Source of the DNA: JBBILG01 sp037445085
GTDB taxonomy: Bacteria > Pseudomonadota > Gammaproteobacteria > Burkholderiales > Methylophilaceae
Direction: 5' to 3'
Assembly: GCA_037445085.1 (NCBI GenBank)
Contig: JBBILG010000097.1
Location: 1 to 6,156, forward strand
DNA length: 6,156 nucleotides
In this document: piece after piece, positions 6,135 to 6,156 of the stretch
Position numbering within the stretch: the stretch's first letter is position 1
Layout: the number at the start of each line of letters is the position of its first letter
The notes under the pieces: model-generated
Database searches by the model: none
Seen by the model: the letters and a program-made list of their open reading frames with translations, nothing else
What the model was told of the DNA's origin: nothing
Translations under genes and position numbers: made by a program

Positions 6135-6156
6135 CTGTAGGAGCGGCGCCCTCGCC
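6135..6156 (+). repeat. REP-like palindromic element, truncated by the window end
   Basis: The last bases read CTGTAGGAGCGGCG, loop CCCT, then CGCC at the edge. GTAG followed by a GC-rich hairpin is the signature of the GTAG-headed REP elements found between genes in Pseudomonas, Xanthomonas-group and related proteobacteria. Four pairs of the stem (GGCG/CGCC) are present, and the right arm would need to continue GC beyond the window to complete it. Only one copy is visible, so repetitiveness is inferred from resemblance. Confidence 0.45.

Noticed and set aside
1..6156. tRNA, rRNA, CRISPR arrays, insertion-sequence ends, metalloregulator gene
   Set aside because: None was found by eye on either strand; the efflux operon has no regulator gene inside this window.

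Overview
This window comes from a high-GC bacterial chromosome, most likely a gamma- or betaproteobacterium. The case for that rests on a tripartite RND efflux operon with an outer-membrane factor (so a diderm cell), strong purine-rich ribosome binding sites, and a GTAG-type REP-like sequence at the right edge. No rRNA, tRNA or CRISPR is visible, so a finer placement is not justified.

Layout. Almost everything is on the minus strand. Reading in the direction of transcription (right to left): a CNNM/CBS/CorC-domain membrane protein of the hemolysin C family (5431-4112); a small His-rich exported protein (4011-3607) that resembles the CzcI-like leader proteins of metal-efflux operons; then a heavy-metal RND efflux operon in the order outer-membrane channel (czcC-like, 3535-2252), periplasmic adaptor lipoprotein (czcB-like, 2255-678), and inner-membrane pump (czcA-like, 666 to the left edge, only the first 222 residues present). 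The adaptor start overlaps the end of the channel gene, and the pump start lies 11 bases after the adaptor stop, so the three are clearly one translationally coupled operon. The only plus-strand gene is a small secreted two-cysteine protein (5642-5995), divergent from the CNNM/CorC gene.

Function. The CBA proteins should form a channel from cytoplasm and periplasm to the exterior, driven by proton import through the czcA-like pump. His clusters at both ends of the adaptor and throughout the small leader protein point to binding of a divalent or monovalent transition metal (Zn/Co/Cd/Ni or Cu/Ag); the substrate cannot be fixed from this sequence.

Most notable observation. The channel gene carries a frameshift near its 3' end. 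Residues 1-382 are normal, but the last 45 encoded residues are out of frame, while the expected TolC-family C-terminus is perfectly preserved in another frame (2388-2248) and ends in a stop that overlaps the adaptor start. A loss of one CG unit from CGCGCG explains it. It is either a recent inactivating mutation or a sequencing/assembly error. Other items of interest are two intergenic hairpins flanking the His-rich gene and the truncated REP-like element at the right end. I see no clearly new multi-gene system here.
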